In this document: piece after piece, positions 1-12,947 of the stretch
How positions within the stretch are numbered: the first letter of the stretch is position 1
How the letters are laid out: the number at the start of each line of letters is the position of its first letter
DNA from: Scedosporium boydii
Lineage: Eukaryota > Ascomycota > Sordariomycetes > Microascales > Microascaceae
Reading direction: 5' to 3'
Assembly (NCBI GenBank): GCA_002221725.1
Contig: NJFT01000035.1
Coordinates: 180,501 to 244,500 of the forward strand
Length of the DNA: 64,000 nucleotides
Program-made: the position numbers and the translations under genes
The notes under the pieces: generated by a model
What the model was told of the DNA's origin: nothing
Databases searched by the model: none
The model's input: the letters and a program-made list of their open reading frames with translations, nothing else

Positions 1-713
1 ATTCGACCAACTACGAAGAACAGTGACCGATGGATATCCTCTTGATGTATAGAAGTTGATGTTCTGAGAATCATCATGCTAACAGTGGACCTTCCTTTTT
101 TTCGCAGAGGTTGCTCCTGATTCATGAAGCCTGCAACTGGAAAGTCCACCCCCTCAACACGCCCATATGTCACGTGACATTAGACACCTCCCAGCTGCCA
201 TCTTAGATCCTGCATAAGTTGCCTCCTCGTCTCTCTTCGAATACCAACAAAACCTTCCTCTTAGAGAAAAAAAAATAATAAATCATCTCAAGTCCGTACC
301 TTTTCAAACAAAACCGAGAAACGGCAAAGACCACCTCTTTTTCGCATCTTAGGACCGACGCCTTAATTACATCGAGCCGTTTTCTCGAGGGAACGCGCAT
401 GCTTGCACTAAATATACCCACCCCCATCGTGTCTCCAAATTTCCTCAGCGAATGTGATTGGCCCGCTTCCGATTTCACATCTCCACATCAGCCAGCACGT
501 CAAGTCAACTGGCCCGAGATATTCACGCTCCCTTCAACTTCTCCCTCCTCTCATCACCGAGTCGTTTCAGCATCCATCTATCCAACGGGCTTAGACGCAT
601 ACTACGATAAAACCGAGCGCCAGTATCTGGCGCTGGTCTTGCCTTAGGGCATTTTTCACCGCCTACGATACCGCCGCCGGGTTTACGCCGACTCCCTATC
701 GATCACGATCACG
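1..713. other. Upstream region of TAF1
   Basis: No convincing coding sequence is seen. A CACGTG-containing palindrome lies at 169-178, followed by an AT-rich stretch near 262-285. A short open frame from an ATG at 399 to a stop at 647 lies just ahead of the TAF1 start at 714. It could be an upstream ORF if transcription starts before 399, but nothing in its peptide looks conserved. Confidence 0.6.
169..178. promoter_or_regulatory. CACGTG E-box palindrome
   Basis: The 10-base perfect palindrome GTCACGTGAC sits about 540 bases upstream of the TAF1 start. It matches the E-box bound by bHLH and Cbf1-type factors. That it acts on TAF1 is inference; it could equally serve a gene to the left of the window. 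Confidence 0.4.
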
Positions 714-3700
714 ATGTATTCCGACGACGAGACGAACCGGTCTAAGGGGCCTGATGATGTCTCGCCCGAGGACCAAGATGCCGCCGATGAGGCGAACATC
801 CAGCGCGTTCTGAACATGGTTGCCGACAAGGGAGGGCTTGCTGAGATTAAAGGTATCGACTTCGCCCATACCAAGCCTATCGACCAAAGTGGCAAAGCCG
901 AAGACGCACAGGATTTCGAAGACATAAGCGACGATGATCTTCCAGACGAAGAACCTCCGACGGCGACCACATCCTTTGAAGTTCCCGGCCTAACAGACGA
1001 CGGAGGAACCAGTCACGATACCGACGATCTGTTTGGTGATGGACGGGAAACGTCGCCCTTCGACGCAGTTCTTGGACCCTCCTCCCCCCAGGCCCCCCCC
1101 ACTGAAACGGAGCTTGTTCTACCCACGGAGACAGAGACCCAACACGAACTCTCATTTTACCCCGATCTTCTGGAGGGCACGAACCAAGACCCCAGCATTC
1201 CTCCCGCCATCGAATCGATCGAGGATTTCGTCAAACAGACATGGCCAAGCTTCAAACAGGGCATTATCCTGAACTGGAATGAACTCCTCCCGCCTAGGAA
1301 GCATTATTATAAGGACAAGAAACCAGTCAGGAAGCCCAAACCACTGTTGACGACGAAGTTAAGCCTCGACATCATGAATGACCAAGAAAAGGCTTTCCGC
1401 GTTCCAGGTTCTACTGCTTCTCAGCAAACCCGGGGTGGCATGTTCCAGGAGGGCCCTGGGAACGGATTTGTCCGCATCGCAGGGCCTACCGGACTCGGCG
1501 AAACCAGCGGGTTGGAGTTTGAGCTAGATGATGAGTCCGATGATGAACCAATTGCTAGGCTTAATAACCAGCATATTGACACCATCTGCTACGACTTCGA
1601 CGAAAAGATTAGGAATGCGGAAAGGATCCGCGACGCTCAAATCGCTGCACAGGCACAACATAAGCGCGCATCTGCGGATCTTGAGGACGAATGGGATGCG
1701 ATGTTCATGGAGGAGGCGCCGAAGAAAAAGAAACGGACTATTCCGAAAGGCCTACCAAATATTACACAGTACTATACGCCATCTCTAGACAACTTCGAGC
1801 TCCTGACTAGGTCCTCCGCTAAACGTGTGCGCTTGGACGTCAACGATCCTAAACTCCACCTCATCGAGCCAGACGAAAGCCGCCCCTCCAAGCGCGCCCG
1901 CCGAGAACAGAACCTCAGACGCATGGCAGGAGGGAATCTCGGTGGGAACGCCCTACGCAGATTCAATATCTCGAATGACGAGGCCTATGAACTGCTTAAG
2001 GAAGCCCACCAAGATAAGGTTCGCGCTACAATTGGCAACATCATGGTCGATCACGGTTTGCCGGCGCTCCGACTAGCATGGCCATACTACAAGACGAGAC
2101 TCTCGGAAAGACCTGACCAGTTCCATCGGCCGCCGTTCCACGTACGAAAGTTTGTTGGCCGGTCTATTGAATTCTCGAAGCGCAACGTGCTCAAGCGCAA
2201 GGCTCAAAAGGGCAAGGCTCGTGACGTCTTCAAGAACACGAAGGATCTCACACTCAGGGACAACTCGACCGCGGTACTTTTCGAGTATTGTGAACGAATT
2301 CCCACCGTTCTCTCCAAGTTTGGTATGGGCAACCGCGTGATCAACTACTACCGCAAGGGAGCGGACACCAATGAACCTCCCCCTCCAAAGAAGGACCTTG
2401 GCGAGACACACATTCTCTTGCCGGAGGATCGGTCACCGTTCGCAATTTTCGGTACAGTCGACCCTGGTGAGACCGTGCCAACACTCCATAATCAGATGTA
2501 TCGGGCTCCGCTTTTCAAACACTCTCCTCGCGAGGGTGACTTTATTCTAGGGCGAAGCTCGACTGGCAGAGAAGGCTCCCAGTGGTACCTAAGAAAAATC
2601 GATCACATTTTCGTTGTCGGACAAACATTCCCGTCAGTGGAAGTGCCCGGCCCTCATTCACGCAAGGTCACGACCACGTCCAAGAATCGGACTAAGATGC
2701 TCAGCTACCGCATCATGAGAAGGCATCCCGAGGGTATGCTATTTACGAGTGATATCACGAAGCACCTGGCTGGCACGAACGACGGCCAAAACAGACAGAA
2801 GCTCAAAGAATTCCTCAAATACGTGCGTCCCGACAAGGACAACAACAGGCCGGGCTTCTGGTCGCTTCCACCCGGCGATACGCTAATGAACGAGGAAGGA
2901 ATCAGGGCCTTGATCAAGCCGGAGGACACCTGCTTAATCGATGGAATGACGATGGGCATGAAGATGCTCGAGGATGCCGGCTACGACCCTCGATTGGCGG
3001 TCATACAAGAGAACGATGAGGACGACCTAGAAACACCAGGAGGTAAAGGTGGCAAGAAGGGTGGCGAGAAGGGTGAAGAGTCCCTCGCGGAGAAGATGGC
3101 TCCCTGGAAGACAACGAAGGCTTTCATCGATGCCTGCACTGGAAAGGCCATGCTTCAGCTCCATGGCGAAGGTGACCCCACGGGCCACGGCCTAGGATTC
3201 AGCTTCATCCGAACCTCGATGAAGGGAGGCTACCTCGAGCAGCTCCAACACGGGCCGTTGTCGTCGTCGGCTGATGCGATCGAAAAGCAGAGGCGGGACA
3301 ACAATGGCCATGCCTACAACGTCAAGAAGCAAGAATTGGCCTATAAATCGGGCATCACCGAGATTTGGACCAAGCAAAAAACCACCCTCAGCGACCCGAC
3401 GCTGCAGGATGATGACGACATCCTCCAAATAGCAGACGAGGATGAGCGGTTCAACGTGCAGGGTGCAGCAACGCCAGCCCCCGCAGTAGACGACAGTGTC
3501 AGCCAGTTTAGCGGATTCACCACGGCCAGTCGCCAGTCCAAGAAGCGACTACGAATCGTGCGCCAGGTGGAGGGCCTAGACGGAGCATTGGAGGAGAGAG
3601 TGGAGATTGTAGAGGACCCCGTGGTAATTGCACAATACATCAAACGGCGCAACGAAATGGAGGCAGCGGAAAAAGAGTATGGAAATAAAACCCCCATCAC

Positions 3701-4601
3701 TCCACCAACCAGATTTCCCCCAGAACCGGACCCAGTGGCCGGACTAGAATTTGAACTTCCTGCTTACTCGATTATTCATCTAGCATCCTCGAAATTATCC
3801 CTACTGGAGATGCCTCGATGGACCGTGTATTTGCCAAAAAGTAAGTTCGGCGTGGCATGAAGCACCAGAGCTTTTCCTCTTACTGACCAACGTTGCAGGA
3901 TCTCGGCGGAACTCGACCGCCTCGAAAAGAACAGGGAAAGGCGGCTGCAGAGGGAGCAGCACAAGAAGCTCCAGGATGGTGCGGGCAGCGCCAGGTCACC
4001 GGAAGCTAGTGAGAAACCGGTTACGGGAACTACCCGAAAGTGTGCCAACTGCGGACAGGTCGGGCACATCAAGACCAACAAGAAGTACGGCACCACATTT
4101 TCTTTGTCTACCCCCGTTCCCTGCATTTGATTTCACCAAGGCTCTAGCGGACCACGAATTTGATCTGGAGTCGAAGGTGTACCCACGTCATCCACAACCG
4201 GATTTTCTTCGTATATTTAATGAGAGGACGCATGGCCGGTGGAAGTCCAAGCTGGCCTTGGCGGCAGCGATGAAGCAGTCCGTCAAGGAGTACCGAGAAC
4301 GAGAGCGCCTGACGAAATCCAAACGTCGGGGCCGGCCTTCCAAGCGGAAGGAGGCCACGCCGGATTGCTCGGCTGTCGCATTAACATGACGTCCCCTTTT
4401 CCCCCTCCATCTTCATCATTATTTCCTAGTCTTCTCTAGCTACGTCCCCACTCGGAATAGCCTAGCTAACTGTAGTTTTCCTTCCCTAGACTCTGCCCAC
4501 TCCTTAATGGAACGGCAGCCGCTAGCGCCGCAAGCGATGCTAGTGGATTCGGTGGTTTCGGACCGGCAACTCCCATGGCAGCCAACTCACCGCCCATGTA
4601 G
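714..4601 (+). CDS. taf1: TFIID subunit TAF1
   Basis: This is the largest TFIID subunit, a scaffold of the RNA polymerase II pre-initiation complex in the nucleus. Proposed exons are 714-3676, 3784-3840, 3899-4084 and 4490-4601, giving 1105 residues. The acidic N-terminus is followed by a DUF3591 core at about 410-880, starting near FNISNDEAYELL. Reading straight through intron 1 loses the conserved tail. Splicing restores IIPTGDASMDRVFAK, then ISAELDRLEKNRERR, then the zinc knuckle CANCGQVGHIKTNKKLC. Its last cysteine lies in exon 4, which supports the long intron 3 (4085-4489); that intron has a GCTAAC branch point at 4464-4469. There are no bromodomains, as is usual for fungal TAF1. Intron 3 is unusually long and largely open in another frame (see findings). 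Identity is firm; exon ends were deduced by eye. Confidence 0.92.
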
Positions 4602-7600
4602 CATGTGGAAGATTGACTGGCACGAACGTGGCGATGGCGAGGATAAGGGTACGAGTATAGCCTTCAAGAAACGGGCATTGGCTTCTCTTCTTTCTTCTTT
4701 TTCTTCTTTCAGGGGTCATGGAAGACCGGCACAAGAATGGGAAAGAGAGTGCGTGGTATTGTGTTCTTCTCTTTTTAATAGGTTATTTTCTGAGATACCC
4801 CTTCTTAAAGGCAAACGAGGGATTTTGCAGGGTGGACATTAGTCGAATCAGACGGACGCGATCAATACATCCAATGGCTTTTTTATGGCAACAATCTACG
4901 TGTTTGAAGTTGAGTTCCCACAATGTCATAACTCTGCCCGTGATGACAGCGCCTGCAAAGCATCATCAATTTGATGTACAGATGATGCCGCTCGTCTTAC
5001 TTACTGTGTGGTACGGGGCGATGCGCTCCCATCGTCATCCACATACCCGTCCTATGCAAGTGAGACCCTATCCCAGGCTCGCCGAAGCTTCTCTCACATA
5101 AGCGAGAAGCGCGACAGAACTGCGAAGTACGAAAGAGACCGTTTCGATCGGTTGCAATCCATGAGCAAACGCAAGCCCACGTGTGGACTTAAGGAGCTGA
5201 ATCGAGTCGACCATCTCCAGGGATCCTACACGCCCTTCCACTCCTGGTTGGAAGCAAAATACAGGGGATTTTGACTTGAACTGGAGACTCGCTGTAACCC
5301 AACACCATAAGAGCGATGCTAGAAGGGAAAAAAAAAAGGTGGTGGTTTAATATGGCAAGGAGAGAGGTCCACTTTGGCTGGGGTGCTAGCGGCGTCAGGG
5401 ATGCGGCTCGAAAGGCCGGTGGAATTTCGGGATCTAAAATTAGAAACACGATCGTTTCTGGCGCTGTAGGCGCGGATGCATGGGAATGGGGGAGTCGGGA
5501 CGAACAGCAACTGGTGTAGGGTACGAGGTAGGGCTAGTCTAATCTGGGGATTGTGCCACCAGACATTTTACGTTCTAGTGCGGTCTATTGATGCTAGGGT
5601 TTGCTAGTTAGGTGAAAGTCCTTCAATTTGATTCTTGAGTGCAGGTGAAGGTGTGCGAGTACGAGATTCGTGCATTCTACTGGCAGAGCTGACGAGAGGA
5701 ATGGAATCCTTCGCAGGAGGATCAGTAAAGTTTCGTCAGGTCTTACCACAACGGAAGTCGTCAATCAATCCAAGACATCAGATGGGCTTAAAGGGGGCGA
5801 ATAGGTTGAAGGCAACAACGGTTCATGTTGAGGTCGGGAGGAGCGGCGGGCGGGCGTGTAGAGGCGGTTAAGCAAGGGGATTTTTTACTTAAGATGGAAC
5901 GCTGCGAGGTTACTCTGCGGGATTTTGTTGTTATACTTAGAAACAGAGAAAACCAGGAAACGGGATTGGAGGGTACATGCACCCTCGGGAAATGTGACGA
6001 TGAACATGGGACTGAAAAGGGCTAGGGAGGAGGGAGAGGGTGAGGGAGAGGGTGAGGGAGAGGCGAGGCTCTGATCATTTTGTCTCCTCGGGTGAGTTAG
6101 GATTCAATGTTAAGATTATTTTGTGACGGAAAATATTAAGCTGGCCTGTTCAGGGCGACTAAAGGCGGCTTTACATTGGTGCAGATATTACCTCGAATTT
6201 TTGATGTTGGACGATAACCCGCGGAGACTTGGAAGTACGAGGAGGACGACATCCATCAGTCGACTAGAAAACAGCAAGGAGTATTAGGTAAATACCCATG
6301 CAGGCCTATCACCTCGATTCGAGGGTGCAGGTACTAAGAAACCCCTGGCTGGGAAGAGAGAAAGTGGGGGAGGAGGGGAATGTTCTCATGCGTGTGATGA
6401 GGAGGAGGAGGGGAGGAAAACGTGCAAGAAAGCGCCCAGGACCAGGCCTAATTGTGACAAGGTCGCTTCGATCGCATTGTCGGGCTAAATGCCAAATGCC
6501 AAATGCTCCCAAGGGTGCCAAAGTAAGCCAGGCTTTAGTCCCGCCGGATGAGAGGTCTCTTGGTTCTGACTTCGTACTGCTAGACGGTCTTCCTTTTCCT
6601 CGGCGGATGGTGTGAGGTGTGGACTTGGCATTGCAATGCACCACATCGATTGGAAGGTGATCGTAAAGGGCGAATGGCAAATGGTAAATGGTGAGTGGTG
6701 AAATGGCTGCCGTGGCTTGATTGATGAAGGAGGTCGACGTCAATAATTCAGGGCATGTTTATGTTTCTATTTTTAGTCTATTTTTAGAAACGGGCCCTTG
6801 TTCATGCATCGACGCTAAATTACAACTCCAGCGACAGAACGACAGGGACACTACGCCACATACGAGGTGGTCGAGCACCATAACTCACTATCAAACTATC
6901 CACTTGCACGCATATCCGCATCGACACCATCCACTCACAGTCCACGCGAGACTCACATTGGATACATCATCCAGTCGTCTCCCGAAACGACCGACCAGCA
7001 AGACCCCAGGAATTCCTGAATCCAGTCATGATCTAACCCCTCGCCCTTGCGGAAAAGGGAAAAGAAAGGAAAGCCTCGGCAGGCTGGGAGCCACATGTGG
7101 TTTCCATCGCGTTATTCGCTGGCCCTCGAGTTTGGCACAGCCACTCCCCCCGTCGATCTGGATTGTCCCTTGCTCGTTAGGCGCTCGGGGGCGCCTCAAC
7201 GCGGTTCAAGGAGCAATAAACTTTCTGACTTACCCTGTATGGGTCTCGGAAGACTGAATTTGGGGCTACCGTCGTAAATGGCAGGTCGCAATCTGCAATC
7301 GAGAGTATTAGGCATGAGGTCGTCGATGCTGAAGCAAGACACCAAGGCCGCTGCGAATCCGACGTTTGTCGTACGACGCCTTCGACCTGGGAAACTAAAC
7401 CAGTAATACTCTCTCTGGAAATTCCTTCGGGCTATTCCGTCCAGTCCAGAACGTTGGGACATCAATCTTTCTTCTGCGATGGTACCTGGGAGAGAAAGCC
7501 AAAACACTTCAAAACTTAAGATGCTGAGGCTAGGGCGCCGAACACCCCAGGGAGATTAGAGACCGGGCTCGTTCATCATAGGAATCTACGTCACGTTAAT

Positions 7601-10600
7601 TCCCCGAGCCAACCAAGCTAGGGGAGTGTGCGGGACCTCCCCAAGTTTCGACTGCAAGTTTGCTTAGATAGGATAATAGCCCGCACCCATGCATTCCAGT
7701 TGCCCAGGTGCACCACACGGGAGATTCTGGAGAGCACGAACGTCGAACACGAGGGGGCAATGGAAGAACACTTGTCCGACCCAGTCCGCGTCTTGTTTAG
7801 CAGTGAGATGTGTTGTGCCGGATCGCCGTCGCGTGCTCCATAAAAATTACTGATTGTCCCGAGAGCCCGCTCTAGGGTAAGCAGCCCTTCAAGCCAAAGC
7901 TGTATCGTGTAGAGTTGTAAATTTTCGTGGCTTAGATCACTTTCTGTAAAGGATGGGTAAAGTTTCTTCATCGCTGCGACCATTACCCCAGATAAAACAG
8001 TGATACTTTTGGCAGTTTAATTATTAGTGTTCGAAAGCCTGGCGATGGAATGGAGGCAAGGCTGGGGATTTCTGTGGGTAACAGTAACAATGGCTCAGCC
8101 ACAAATGCCTTTGTCGTGCTCGCGGGGTTGGAGGGGAAGTCTGAGCTTCCTTGGTATCAATACTTTGACCTCGGCGCTTGAGTAATCATTGCGATCGAGG
8201 TAAACTAAATTCGAAGGGTTTTGAGTGTTGCATTATTCCAAAAGGGTGCTTGGGTAGCATCGCTCTTTTTCAAGATTTTGAAACCTGGGCAAGGGTCTTG
8301 AAGTTCCCCAACCATGAAGTAGACCTGTAGACCTTTGTACTCATAAATGATTTTGTAGATAATACCTTCAAACCGACCGAAGATATGGATCGATTTAATA
8401 GTGGGAGACTGATCGAGCCCTGCAACGCGCTTCCGCGAGTGTTTAACTCTATTTCCTAGCTGAGAAAAGTGAAACTTGCAGCCCAGCGTGGCTGGGGAGA
8501 AGATTAACACGCCGAGAACGCGAACTGAATTTTCCGATTTGCTCACCTGACCCACACCCACACCCACGCCGAAGGGACTTTGGGAGTGCATTTTGTCTGG
8601 CCAAAGTTGTACGAAGGTACGAAGTGTTAGTGAAGCGATACCTTCTCGATCCTCGCCCTTCATAGGACTGATCCAGGCACTGACCGACACTCACGGACGG
8701 AGGACGGAGACGGCCTCTCCTGCTCCGACCCAGCACCAGGTTCAGATTGGCATCTCCGGACATTGGGCAATCGATAGCTCAAACCAGAATTGCTGTTGTA
8801 AAAGTGCCCTCATAATCTCGTCGAATATATTACTTCTACGTATATTATAGTGCTGTCGTAGCTGTGTAAAGGATTCCGCCAATCGAGATGTGAATGTCCG
8901 CGGGTATCAGTTGCGAGCTTTTAGGCAAAATCATGAGTGGCCTGAAAGAGTCAATTTGAAGTGGACGCCATTTTTGTTCTTTTGGGGGACAAGTGGAAAT
9001 CCATATTGACGAGCTGTTGATCGACTGGAAATGGACAGGACAACCTTCCGGACTCAGGAAGTTGTCCGGCGAGAAGTTGTCGTTGTCGTCGTCGAGTCCA
9101 AAGTTAAAATGAAGCAAGGGACTGATAGACCATAATCAATCCAAGCAAATCGGGTCAAGACTTGCAAGCGCATGTTTTCCACCCACCATCACCAGGCAAG
9201 AGTCGCTCCTTTCTACGTTGAGACAGGCCTGGACGCACCAAGGTGGGAAGTACTGAGTGCTTTAATCCTCCCCAGGCAAGCAGGCAGGCAGTCGACATTG
9301 CAAAGTGCTTGTAAATTAGCCAGCCATTAACAGCGCAGTTGTTTGTCTCTGCCATGAGAGGTACTTCAGAGTACCACCACTAGGAAGCCTCGACTGGACA
9401 CTATCCTCCAGGGGAAAAAGACCGGCCCGTCAGGCAGCGGGCTGTAATCTTGTTCGTAGCACATGAAACTACACTACTTCTTCGTAGTGATAATAAACTC
9501 ACTGTGTCCCTGTCCGTCAAGGGGTGGACGGTAAGAAATAATGGCCAGCAGCCAGTTATAGATAATCTCAATATCTTGTGCCAGAGCCTTATCATCCTGG
9601 CTGGTATACTACGGAGTAATCTTGCACTCGAATATCCTTGCGGACCATCACTCTTGACAGATTGATTTCTTATTGTCTGCGCCGTCTCGCAGCCTTCCAC
9701 TCGTTGAGCAGGTAAAAGGTGACATTGAACCTGCCTATCATCGTGGTTCTACTTCGTAGTAGTTCAGGTACCTGAGACCCGCTTCAATCAAAGTTCTCTG
9801 GGCCATTGTTCTAGGCGATAATAAGCCAAGTCCAGCCCGTCAACTGGGTGCTAGGTAAATCCCTTCAAATTGATTTTGTATGTGCACAGTTACGAAGGTA
9901 CCCTCATGTCAGTCCTTATTTCCCTCCAAGGACAAGTACCCTAATGTATCCTAATTGATCCTCGAAAACACGCCCCCCCGGTTCACTCTCTCGCTCAAGT
10001 CACGCCCCTCCCTTGGCGTCCCAATGTACAGCTGCAGTACATTTTACTGTGTCTGGTACCTCAGCACTCTAACTCGCTGCTTCTTCGTCTCCAAGTACCC
10101 ACGTACCCCCCCGCGACGTTTCTTTCCCCCCCAAACCTTCCCCCAAGTTCCTTTTTCCTTTCTGTCCATCATTTTTCTATGTTCCCATGCTGCCCTCTTT
10201 TTCTGTCCTTCCCGCACCAACTGAACACGATCCCCATCTATTATTAGAATCACGACGCCAGATTCAGCCCCATCGACCTGCACAACGACACCAATCCACG
10301 TCGAACCTGTCGCATGCACCAAGCTTGTCTAGACGACCACGAGGAGCTCTTCTTGATAATCTCAACTTTCGCGATACAGAATCGCTCAATATCTGCGCCG
10401 CTATCCGCATCCGCATCGCCCCCCAATTCCCCGAGACTGCCCTCTGCTTCCCCCCCGAAAAGATCGCCCACGAGTCCAAACGGTCAGGATATCGTCGTCT
10501 TCACCTGGCCAGGACAAACAAATACCGAATAGAGGTAGCTTGCTCCCATTTCCTTCGATGATTGTATTTTCTGTGTCGAATTCCACCAATTTTTTTTTTT

Positions 10601-10948
10601 CTTCTGCCGTAGTCCCACTCTCCTTTCCTTGTCCATCGCCGATCGCATTTGACCGGCCCGACTTCACCATCATCACCAGTCTCGGTCGTCTTTGTCTGGA
10701 AGACGAGATCAAAGTGGACTAACAACGTCGAAAGACTCTTTTTGGGCTATTCGTATTTTGAGACGTCTCCGGATCTCGTCGCCCGCCAGAATTCCGAAAA
10801 CGAATCCTCGCGCGATCGAACATTTGCTCGACCAGACGGGTACGACTCGTCTCAGCAATCTGGTCGATAGTCGTCGACAACTGTCGACCGCTACTATCAC
10901 CTCCATAACTCGCATTTCACACGGCTCTGGAGAACATAACTAGTCAAA
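4602..10948. other. Gene-poor region ahead of rlmA-like gene
   Basis: The first few hundred bases should be TAF1 3' UTR. No open frame here looks clearly conserved. Features seen are a G-run array at 6025-6058, weak minus-strand frames at 7618-7983 and 8845-9117, and several TACGAAG words near 8610-8627, 9750-9758 and 9891. From about 9955 the plus strand becomes pyrimidine-rich with several upstream ATGs (for example 10187 and 10314). That suggests a long, possibly spliced 5' leader for the MADS-box gene that starts at 10949. Confidence 0.55.
6025..6058 (+). repeat. GGG-run tandem repeat (G-quadruplex type)
   Basis: Six runs of GGG are separated by spacers of three or four bases, built from an imperfect 12-base unit (GAGGGAGAGGGT). 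This fits the usual G-quadruplex pattern on the plus strand. It lies in non-coding DNA and its function is unknown. Confidence 0.6.
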
Positions 10949-12947
10949 ATGGGTCGACGAAAGATTGAGATCAAGCCTATCAAGGATGATAGGAACCGTT
11001 CGGTGTAAGTTTGTCTGTGGTGCCTAAGTTCGCATCCATCAGCGCAGCGCCTAATCCGCCTCTTGTTTCTAGTACTTTCCTCAAGCGAAAAGGAGGTCTT
11101 TTCAAGAAGGCGCACGAGCTCTCGGTTCTCTGCTCGGTCGATGTTGCTGTTTTCATTTTCGGTACCAATAAGAAGCTTTATGAATACTCCTCGAGCGACA
11201 TGCGCGAGCTGATTACTCGTTATACCTATGTAAGTTTGCTATCTTCATCTACTGTGTTTGAGAAAATCCCCTTAGCACGCCGCTGACGCTTGGCTTCTTT
11301 TAGCATGGTGGCCCCAACGAACACAAGGGACCTAGCGATTTTAACGGAGGCGGCGATGATGATGATGATTCGGCTATGGAGGGCACCCCCCCTCAGAGGA
11401 ATTCCATGGACCCTCAGATGATGCCACCACAATTCCAAGGACAGCCACCCTTCCCCCATATGCGGAACCATACCCCTTCAGCGTCGCCTCCCATCGCCAA
11501 TGGAGTACCTTTCCAACAACACCCAGGACACCCCGTCCAAAGAGGCCACACTCCTCAAGCCCAGCTTGGATCTCGCCCAGCATCGAGGAACGACTCCAGG
11601 AGAATGGGACCTGGTATGATGCCTCAACAAGGCCCTCCTCAAGCGCCTCCGCCACCACAAGTGAATGGCTACGCGTTTATGCCAAACCCTGCCATCTACA
11701 ACCCCCAGAACCCTCCTCCTATGCAACACGGCATACCCGCACACAACCCTCAATATCCCTACCCACCTCCTCAACCTCATGGATCCCCGCCGCAGCCTCA
11801 CCCCCAATTGCCACCCCAATACATGGATGACCAGCGCCGATCCTCACTCCCGCCTAACTATCCGCCTCCAGTCCCACAACAAGGACCCATACCTCGCCCA
11901 GAACCGTCTCCTCAGCAGCATCCCCAACAGCTCCCACATCCGCCTCCTCACATCTCCCCGCCGCCTCCTCAACCCCAGCAACTGGAACCACACCCGCCAC
12001 AGCAGCCGCAACCCCAGGAACCTCAGCTCCCGGCGCCCATGCCGCCAAAATCTGAGCCTCCCGAGCGCCCACGAGTGCCGCTGCTAAATACAGATACCGC
12101 GATCAAGAGGCTGCCCCAACGAAAGCAACACAGCATCTTTACGCCTATTGACGAGAATCGGTCAATTCTATCCCAACACTTAGCATCTTTTACAACGGAA
12201 CCTGAGCGTATCAAGACTGAGAGCAACCGGTCTCAATCGGTTGATGGTGGCAGCGTATCTCGCAACGAGAATCTCACTAAATCACCTCCTCGCCCTCAGA
12301 GGGCGAACACCCAGACCATGCCTAAACCCAGGCCTCCTGTTTCGATTCCCGAGACCACGTTCACTCCTCCATCTCGCTCCAATAGTCTAAAGGTTGGCGG
12401 GGGAGTCGGTCGAGGACCGCGTCTGAAGGTACAGATCCCCAACGGCGGTGGTCAGAATGGCGATAGTGCGACTGCAGAATCCACGTCGCCGCGCAACCCA
12501 GCTGATGCAACGCCTCAAACGACTCGCCCTCCTCATATGATCCAAGTACTCCCACCACCGTCTCCGTCAGCTTCCGCTCGGCTCTCCGCGGGTGCAACCG
12601 GACCGCCTAACCCATTTGCGCGTCCGCCTCCGCCGTCCCAGAACAACGGCGGTGGTATGAACATAGACACTCCCGTATCCGCTCTGCCGTCCCGATTCCT
12701 CAATACCGAATTCCTCCCTAGTCCAAGCAGTTTTTATCCGAACTGGGATTTCCGGGGGAATGATAGCAACACGCTAGCCAGTCCATTGAACTTTGCTACT
12801 CCCGTGGTCGGGACCGGTCCTTCCTTTCTAAGAGACGATAACTCGACCTCAATTGGGAAGCGGAAGAGTCCAGAGGCGGCTTCAGCGAACGGTGCCACGG
12901 ATACCCCAGACCATAGCCAAGAGCCGAAACGAGTTAAGGTTGACTAA
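10949..12947 (+). CDS. rlmA: MADS-box transcription factor, RlmA/Rlm1 type
   Basis: Exons are 10949-11004, 11073-11229 and 11304-12947, giving 618 residues. The N-terminal MADS domain opens [19 protein letters not shown] and, across intron 1, continues [17 protein letters not shown], which is the MEF2/Rlm1 type. Its end plus the following '[13 protein letters not shown]' stretch fits fungal RlmA. The remainder is proline- and glutamine-rich and disordered, with many SP/TP sites and a late conserved-looking [14 protein letters not shown] motif. The C-terminus PKRVKVD resembles a nuclear localisation signal. In fungi this family acts downstream of the Slt2/MpkA kinase in the cell-wall integrity pathway; that role here is by family. 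Both introns have GTAAGT donors. The start is set by the invariant MADS N-terminus, 947 bases upstream of the right-hand long open frame's midpoint. Confidence 0.93.

Noticed and set aside
3976..4389. Independent small gene starting at the Met at 3976
   Set aside because: Its first third overlaps conserved TAF1 exon 3 in another frame, so a separate gene is unlikely. The intronic part is kept as a finding on TAF1.
6721..7257. A 178-codon plus-strand open frame
   Set aside because: Composition is not protein-like, and no motif or splice context supports it.
8205..8690. A 161-codon minus-strand open frame
   Set aside because: No recognisable motif; includes a short GVGVGV repeat from a GTGGGT microsatellite. 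Too weak to call.
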